A model generated the notes under the pieces. That model saw nothing but the letters and a program-made list of their open reading frames with translations. It had not been told where the DNA came from and made no database searches. This document shows positions 58,971 through 64,000 of a stretch of 64,000 nt of DNA, in pieces; position 1 is the stretch's first letter, and the number at the start of each line of letters is the position of its first letter. The translations under genes were made by a program, and so were the position numbers. The DNA is taken from NCBI GenBank assembly GCA_900321425.1, contig ONWA01000002.1, forward strand, positions 25,423 to 89,422. Direction: 5' to 3'. The stretch comes from an uncultured Prevotellaceae bacterium. Its GTDB lineage: Bacteria > Bacteroidota > Bacteroidia > Bacteroidales > Bacteroidaceae.

Positions 58971-61900
58971 CTCCTCCACCCACTTACGGGCATTTACAAA
59001 GGCCTCAATCCAAGGTGTTACCTCATCGTTGCGACGGTCAGCGGGATACCAGGCATTCTGCCAAGGGAAAACGGCACGCTCCAGGTGAGGCATCATACAG
59101 AGATGACGACCATCCGCAGAGCAGATACCTGCCACGTTATAGTCGGAACCGTTAGGGTTAGCAGGATAGCCGGCATAGTTGTATTTCGCAATCACATTGT
59201 ATGCTCCCTCAGCTTCGGGCAGTGAGAACTTACCTTCTCCGTGAGCTACCCACAGACCAAGCTTGTTACCACTCAGCGAACCAAACATCACGCTGTTGTT
59301 CTGAGGAATACTCAGGCTGATGAACTCACTCTCGAACTTGTGCGAGTCGTTGTGCAGCATCTTGGCACCCTTGGCGCCTGTGAGCCCCAGTTCCACCATC
59401 AGCTGACAACCGTTACAGATACCTAATGACAATGTGTCCTTACGGGCGTAGAACTTATCCAGTGCCTCCTTCGCCTTGGGGTTGAAGAGGAAGGCACCAG
59501 CCCAGCCCTTAGCAGAACCCAGTACGTCGGAGTTGGAGAAACCACCGCAGAATACAATCATGTTGATATCCTCGAGGGTCTCACGACCACTGATTAGGTC
59601 GGTCATCATCACGTCCTTCACGTCGAAGCCAGCCAGATACAGACAGTAAGCCATCTCGCGCTCACCGTTGGTACCCTTCTCACGAATAATCGCTGCCTTG
59701 ATGCCAGTCTTCTCACGACGGTCGGCAGAGATGCCATATTGAGCCAGCTTACCCGTGAAGTCCTTATTGAACTTCATCTCGATAGGCTGCTTCTTATAGT
59801 TTTCGAAACGCTCAGCAGCCTTGCCGTTGAAACTCTGCTTACGGTCGAGTAGGTAAGAAGTCTTATACCATACGTCACGCAGAGCGTCGATGTCGAATTT
59901 TAGAGGTGAGAGGTGAGAAGTGAGAGGTGAGAGATCACATACGATTTCGATAGTGCGGCTGTCTTCTACAGGATAACCAATCTTGGCAAAGCCTACACCC
60001 TGTTCCTCCATGAAGTCGGCAAACTCCTGCTTGTACTTATCGCTGACTTCAATGACTACACCTGGGTTCTCAGCGAAGAGCGTCTTCACTACATCGCCAT
60101 CCTTACAAATATTGTGCAGGTTGATATGCAGGCCACCCTTCTGGTTGGCGAAGCACATCTCAAGCAGGGTGGTAATCAGACCACCGGCAGAGATATCATG
60201 ACCTGCCATAATCCAACCTTTCTCGATGAGCTGCTGAACAGCCATGAAGGCATCGGCAAAGTACTCGGCGTTTTTCACAGTAGGTACATCGTCGCCCACC
60301 TTGCCCAAGCTCTGAGCAAAGGCAGAACCACCCAAGCGCTGCTCGTCGAACGAGAAGTCGATATGATAGAGTGATGCATTTTTATCGTTTACCAATACAG
60401 GTGATACCACCTTTTTGATATCGCTGACCTCACCACCAGCCGATACAATCACAGTTCCTGGAGAGATAATCTTCTCGCCATTAGGATACTGCTGAGAGAG
60501 CGACAGTGAGTCCTTACCTGTAGGTACGTTGATGTGCAGGTCGCAGCAGAAATCGCTCAGTGCCTTCACGCCAGCATACAGACGGGCATCCTCACCCTCC
60601 TGAGAGCGACAAGGCCACATCCAGTTGGCACTCAACGAAAGTGAATCCATACCCTCGGCTAAAGGTGCCCAGACAATATTGGTCAATGCCTCGGCAACTG
60701 ACAGAACAGAACCAGCGGCAGGATTAGCCAAACCAGCCTGAGGCGCATGGCCAATGGCGGTGGCGATACCTTTTACACCACGGTAGTCGAGGGCTACTAC
60801 ACCACAGTCGCTCAGAGGCAACTGGATTTCACCCTGACACTGCTGACGGGCAATCTTACCAGTTACAGAACGGTCTACCTTGTTGGTTAACCAGTCCTTA
60901 CAAGCCACAGCCTCCAACTGGAGAACTCTTTCTAGGTATCTTAGAATTTCTAGATTATCTAGATGTTCTAGAGAATATTCCACGTCAGCATAGTGACGCT
61001 CTACAGTATTATCCTTCATGATAGTCTTTGGCGAATGACCGAACATCTGAGCCACGTCGAGATCGAACGGCTTCACACCATCACCCTGCTTGAATGAGAA
61101 ATGGGCATCGCCAGTGGTCTCGCCAACCACATACAGTGGCGCACGTTCGCGCTCAGCAATCTTACGTACATGTTCGATGTGCTTCTCGTCGATGAGCAAG
61201 CCCATACGTTCCTGACTTTCGTTGGCGATAATCTCCTTTGAACTCAGAGTTTTGTCGCCAATAGGCAGTTTGGTCATGTCAATCTCACCGCCACACTCCT
61301 CAACGAGCTCTGACAGACAGTTCAAGTGACCGGCAGAACCGTGGTCGTGGATAGAGACGACTGGGTTCACATCCTCTTCACAGAGTGCACGCACCAGGTT
61401 GTAGGCACGCTTCTGCATCTCTGGGTTGGCACGCTGGACGGCATTCAACTCGATACCGTTGCTATAACGACCTGTATCTACAGATGATACAGAACCGCCA
61501 CCCAAACCGATACGATAATTATCACCACCTACTACAACGACCTTGTTGCCTTTTTGAGGCTTCTTCTTCAAGCAGTCGCGCTTGGTGCCGTAACCTACAC
61601 CACCAGCCAGCATGATGACCTTATCGTAGGCATACTTTTCTTTACCTTCCTGGTGCTCGAACGTCAGCACAGAACCGCAAATCAGTGGCTGACCGAACTT
61701 ATTACCGAAATCAGAAGCGCCATTTGATGCCTTGGTCAGAATCTGTTGTGGGGTCTGATACAGCCACTGGCGTACAGGCAGAATGTCTTCCCAATCTCTT
61801 TTCAGAGATGAGCAGACATTTTCATCTTCTTTTAACCTTGGATAGGCGGTCATATACACAGCAGTACCTGCAATAGGCCATGAGCCAACGCCACCACCCA

Positions 61901-62717
61901 TACGGTCACGAATTTCACCACCAGTACCCGTAGCAGCACCATTGAATGGCTCAACAGTTGTTGGGAAGTTATGAGTCTCGGCCTTCAGCGAGATCACACT
62001 CTCGATATCCTTCACCTGGAAATAGTCGCTGGTGCTCTGGTCTGCAGGGGCGAACTGCTCTACTACAGGGCCCTGTGCGAAGGCCACATTATCTTTATAA
62101 GCAGAGAGAATCTTGTTGGGGTTCTCCTGCGTTGTTTTTTTAATCATAGCAAAGAGACTTGACTCCATCTCCTTACCATCGATGATGAATGTACCACCAA
62201 AAATCTTATGACGACAGTGCTCTGAGTTAATCTGAGCGAAACCAAAGATCTCAGAGTCGGTAAGTAGACGACCGTTCTGCTTCTCCAGTCCGTGCAGATA
62301 GTCAATCTCCTCTGGGCTTAGTGCCAGACCCTCTTGTTCGTTGTATTCCTCCAGATTATCCACATACTTGATAGGCTCAGGTTTAATGTTGATGGTAAAG
62401 ATATCCTGGTTCAAACCATCATACATACGCTGCAACATCTCGTCGTGCTCAGCATCTTTCGAAGCAACAGCAAAAAACTCTTCTATACGAGAAATGCCGC
62501 TGAGTCCCATGTTCTGAGTAATCTCAACAGCATTCGTTGACCAAGGGGTCACCATTTCACGACGTGGACCCACGAAGAAACCTTCCATCGTCTGGGCGTC
62601 AACAGGCTCGGCATTGCCATAGAGCCAACAAAGTTCTTGTACTTCTGCTTGTGTGAGTTGGTGGTCTACTTGAGTAGCAATCACGCTTTTCTGAGCTGTT
62701 CTGAAAAAAAGAATCAT
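58956..62717 (-). CDS. purL: Phosphoribosylformylglycinamidine synthase, long single-chain form
   Basis: The protein has 1253 residues. It converts FGAR to FGAM in purine synthesis using ATP and glutamine. The synthetase part has HNFPTTVEPFNGAATGTGGE (near 260) and SIHDHGSAGHLNCLSELVEE. The C-terminal glutaminase has IVFCGGFSNSDVLG, nucleophile Cys in SLGICNGCQLMVELG and LWVAHGEGKF. ATG 62717 is used; upstream MMYLCSQ is the promoter read as codons. Two short repeat arrays are embedded in frame (59903-59937 and 60931-60975), and the stop lies in a third. Confidence 0.97.
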   Translation of the reverse strand: MILFFRTAQKSVIATQVDHQLTQAEVQELCWLYGNAEPVDAQTMEGFFVGPRREMVTPWSTNAVEITQNMGLSGISRIEEFFAVASKDAEHDEMLQRMYDGLNQDIFTINIKPEPIKYVDNLEEYNEQEGLALSPEEIDYLHGLEKQNGRLLTDSEIFGFAQINSEHCRHKIFGGTFIIDGKEMESSLFAMIKKTTQENPNKILSAYKDNVAFAQGPVVEQFAPADQSTSDYFQVKDIESVISLKAETHNFPTTVEPFNGAATGTGGEIRDRMGGGVGSWPIAGTAVYMTAYPRLKEDENVCSSLKRDWEDILPVRQWLYQTPQQILTKASNGASDFGNKFGQPLICGSVLTFEHQEGKEKYAYDKVIMLAGGVGYGTKRDCLKKKPQKGNKVVVVGGDNYRIGLGGGSVSSVDTGRYSNGIELNAVQRANPEMQKRAYNLVRALCEEDVNPVVSIHDHGSAGHLNCLSELVEECGGEIDMTKLPIGDKTLSSKEIIANESQERMGLLIDEKHIEHVRKIAERERAPLYVVGETTGDAHFSFKQGDGVKPFDLDVAQMFGHSPKTIMKDNTVERHYADVEYSLEHLDNLEILRYLERVLQLEAVACKDWLTNKVDRSVTGKIARQQCQGEIQLPLSDCGVVALDYRGVKGIATAIGHAPQAGLANPAAGSVLSVAEALTNIVWAPLAEGMDSLSLSANWMWPCRSQEGEDARLYAGVKALSDFCCDLHINVPTGKDSLSLSQQYPNGEKIISPGTVIVSAGGEVSDIKKVVSPVLVNDKNASLYHIDFSFDEQRLGGSAFAQSLGKVGDDVPTVKNAEYFADAFMAVQQLIEKGWIMAGHDISAGGLITTLLEMCFANQKGGLHINLHNICKDGDVVKTLFAENPGVVIEVSDKYKQEFADFMEEQGVGFAKIGYPVEDSRTIEIVCDLSPLTSHLSPLKFDIDALRDVWYKTSYLLDRKQSFNGKAAERFENYKKQPIEMKFNKDFTGKLAQYGISADRREKTGIKAAIIREKGTNGEREMAYCLYLAGFDVKDVMMTDLISGRETLEDINMIVFCGGFSNSDVLGSAKGWAGAFLFNPKAKEALDKFYARKDTLSLGICNGCQLMVELGLTGAKGAKMLHNDSHKFESEFISLSIPQNNSVMFGSLSGNKLGLWVAHGEGKFSLPEAEGAYNVIAKYNYAGYPANPNGSDYNVAGICSADGRHLCMMPHLERAVFPWQNAWYPADRRNDEVTPWIEAFVNARKWVEEKLKD
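59903..59937. repeat. Heptamer tandem array inside purL
   Basis: Five 7-bp units (GAGGTGA, GAGGTGA, GAAGTGA, GAGGTGA, GAGATCA). On the coding strand they encode DLSPLTSHLSPL, in the linker before the glutaminase domain. Confidence 0.75.
60931..60975. repeat. Nonamer tandem array inside purL
   Basis: Five 9-bp units of the type TCTAGATTA (TCTAGGTAT, CTTAGAATT, TCTAGATTA, TCTAGATGT, TCTAGAGAA). They encode a repeated three-residue pattern x-L-E/D (SLEHLDNLEILRYLE). Confidence 0.75.
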
Positions 62718-62745
62718 ATTTTTGTCTCGTTTTGATTTCTGGCTG

Positions 62746-62753
62746 CAAAGGTA
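62746..62753 (-). promoter_or_regulatory. Promoter -7 motif for purL
   Basis: Minus-strand TACCTTTG followed by CAGCC, 28 bp before ATG 62717. The motif and following bases match the argS promoter closely. Confidence 0.65.
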
Positions 62754-62851
62754 CATCAAAATAGGGAGAGTGCAAAATATTCCAAAAACTTATTTGTGGT
62801 TAAAATAAACTAATTAAATAAACCTTTTATGGTTTTTATACGTCTTATGTG

Positions 62852-62859
62852 TAATTTTG
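62852..62859 (+). promoter_or_regulatory. Promoter -7 motif for the OmpA-family gene
   Basis: TAATTTTG followed by CGACC lies 37 bp before ATG 62897; divergent from purL. Confidence 0.5.
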
Positions 62860-62896
62860 CGACCGAAAAAATATGATTCATTAAAATAGAAAGATT

Positions 62897-63733
62897 ATGA
62901 AAACTAAGTTTGTAATTCTGACAGCTGCGGCTGGAATGATGATTATCAGCAGTTGTGCTGGAAAAAAGGATTTGGAAAATTGTCAGTTGGAGAATAAACA
63001 ATTGACGGAGAATGTGCAGACATTAAGGGAAGACTTGGCTGCCAAGAATTCACGGGTGACGAGCTTGGAGGATCAACTTCGCGAACAGAAGAGAGTGGCT
63101 GCTTCTTTGCAGCGCTCATTGGATAAGAGTTTGGCTAACACCAATCAGAACAATATCAGTATTGAAAAGCTGGTTGATCAAATCAACGAGTCTAATCAGT
63201 ACATCCGTCATCTGGTGGAGGTTAAGTCTAAGAGTGATTCGTTGAACATGGTGTTGACTAACAACTTGACCCGTTCTCTTTCTAAGGAAGAACTGAAGGA
63301 AGTTGATGTTCAGGTTCTTAAGGGTGTCGTTTATATCTCTTTGGCCGACAATATGCTCTATAAGAGCGGGTCTTACGAGATCAATGACCGTGCAGCAGAA
63401 ACACTGAGCAAGATTGCTAAGATTATCAAGGATTATAAGGATTATGATGTGCTGATTGAAGGTAACACAGACGATGTGCCCATCAAGCGAGAGAATATCC
63501 GAAACAACTGGGACCTCTCTTGCTTGCGTGCATCTTCAGTAGTACAAGCTCTGCAAAATGATTATGGCGTAGATCCTAAGCGTCTTACCGCTGGTGGTCG
63601 TGGCGAGTATAATCCTCTTCAACCTAATACGACAGAATTGGGTAAACAACGTAATCGTCGTACGCAGATTATCATCACGCCAAAGCTGGATCAGTTTATG
63701 GATTTGATTGATAAAGCACCCGAAAAAGATTAA
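62897..63733 (+). CDS. OmpA-family peptidoglycan-binding lipoprotein
   Basis: The protein has 278 residues. A lipoprotein signal (MKTKFVILTAAAGMMIISSC) puts the lipidated cysteine at residue 20. A coiled coil (about 25-115) follows. The OmpA C-terminal domain (about 150-265) has YDVLIEGNTDDVPIK, NWDLSCLRASSVVQAL and GGRGEYNPL, then NRRTQIIITP. It probably ties the outer membrane to peptidoglycan. A terminator follows. Confidence 0.93.
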   Translation: MKTKFVILTAAAGMMIISSCAGKKDLENCQLENKQLTENVQTLREDLAAKNSRVTSLEDQLREQKRVAASLQRSLDKSLANTNQNNISIEKLVDQINESNQYIRHLVEVKSKSDSLNMVLTNNLTRSLSKEELKEVDVQVLKGVVYISLADNMLYKSGSYEINDRAAETLSKIAKIIKDYKDYDVLIEGNTDDVPIKRENIRNNWDLSCLRASSVVQALQNDYGVDPKRLTAGGRGEYNPLQPNTTELGKQRNRRTQIIITPKLDQFMDLIDKAPEKD

Positions 63734-63765
63734 TCTCATATATATAATAAAGGTATAGTAGAATT

Positions 63766-63797
63766 GGAGCCTTGATTTGTGTCAAGGTTCCATTTTT
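63766..63797 (+). terminator. Intrinsic terminator after the OmpA-family gene
   Basis: GGAGCCTTGA and the complementary TCAAGGTTCC form a stem with one G-T pair and a short TTTGTG loop, followed by eight T. Confidence 0.8.
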
Positions 63798-63855
63798 TTT
63801 ATTTGCTTTTCCCAAAAATATTTTGTATTTTGTTTGTTGGTTCAAAAATTAGTTG

Positions 63856-63863
63856 TACCTTTG
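63856..63863 (+). promoter_or_regulatory. Promoter -7 motif of a probable rRNA operon
   Basis: TACCTTTG followed by CATCC, with TTTG at 63833-63836, 19 bp upstream, as the -33 element: one of the best promoter matches in the window. Confidence 0.65.
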
Positions 63864-64000
63864 CATCCGCTTTCGCCCAAAAATTTGGGTGTTGGCAGAA
63901 GAAAGAGTTCTTTGATAGATTTTCATAACAGAGAAGTAGTAGTACAAGAAGCGAGGAGTATTCTTTATATTTGATTTAGGATATTTCTTGGGTAATTGAA
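63864..64000 (+). promoter_or_regulatory. Probable rRNA operon leader with boxA-like antitermination site
   Basis: AGTTCTTTGA (63906-63915) resembles the boxA antitermination element, and the following segment with AGTAGTAGTACAAGAAGCGA is typical of the sequence preceding 16S rRNA genes in this phylum. No coding frame is convincing. A small inverted repeat, CCCAAAAATTTGGG, is at 63888-63901. The 16S gene itself would begin beyond the window. Confidence 0.55.

Noticed and set aside
63777-63974. Small open frame at the right edge
   Set aside because: It runs through a terminator T-run, a promoter and the probable rRNA leader.
1-64000. CRISPR arrays
   Set aside because: No regularly spaced repeats of 25-40 bp with unique spacers; the only regular arrays have 7-11 bp units without spacers.

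Overview
The window comes from a member of the Bacteroidales, most likely Prevotellaceae. The main reasons are the many promoters of the Bacteroidetes type (-7 motif TAnnTTTG, often followed by CA), the near absence of Shine-Dalgarno sequences, SusA- and pullulanase-type starch enzymes, the long single-chain PurL, and the gene content (short CHR pairs, the folP-cdaA pair, DUF4369/thioredoxin-like lipoproteins). It is ordinary chromosome interrupted by one integrated mobile element of about 30.6 kb at a tRNA-Pro gene.

Positions 1-18,980 are chromosome. A leftward block holds yifB (cut by the window edge), a thioredoxin-like lipoprotein, tRNA-Leu(UAA), a cysteine-rich lipoprotein, argH, an SRPBCC protein, pyrE, comF, a STAS/anti-sigma-type kinase pair, recX and prmC. 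ribD runs rightward, facing rnhA and argS. A PP2C-type sensor phosphatase is followed by the rplM-rpsI-rpsB-tsf operon with two structured leaders. A second partner-switching module follows: a PP2C phosphatase fused to a histidine-kinase-type ATPase, then a STAS protein. The window thus has two complete sets of phosphatase, kinase and antagonist, and both phosphatase genes look leaderless.

Positions about 18,985-49,570 are an integrative mobilizable element. It is bounded by a 13-bp direct repeat copied from the 3' end of tRNA-Pro, with tandem ATCACGCCAAA repeats just inside each end. Its core holds a tyrosine recombinase, a regulator with two tandem HTH domains, an excisionase-like HTH protein, ParA and a small partner, a CHC2 primase-helicase fusion, a noncoding block with GTAGCA repeats and a GC-rich probable oriT, and a MobV relaxase. 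No conjugation pore genes are present, so it probably borrows a helper element. The cargo (29.9-49.3 kb) is a defence island. An XRE-type HTH protein and a WYL regulator lead into an AAA ATPase with an unrecognised partner. Then come an HsdM-HsdS fusion whose catalytic motif is degenerate and a small unknown protein, these two sharing one promoter/operator sequence. After them lie a membrane-anchored FKBP protein and a type I restriction-modification operon into which an AIPR gene is inserted (hsdM-hsdS-AIPR-hsdR), followed by AbiH, a DUF4268-like nuclease-type protein and an AlbA/Schlafen-like protein. The best candidate for an undescribed system is the ATPase-unknown-degenerate HsdMS-small protein group (31.1-36.5 kb).

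Positions 49,559-64,000 are chromosome again: tRNA-Pro(CGG), a pectinesterase, murF, folP-cdaA, a pullulanase-susA starch operon behind a LacI-type palindrome, a pair of short CHR transporters, purL, an OmpA-family lipoprotein and, at the right edge, the promoter and leader of what is probably an rRNA operon. Within purL and the CHR genes lie four different arrays of 7-9 bp tandem repeats, two of them inside purL coding sequence.
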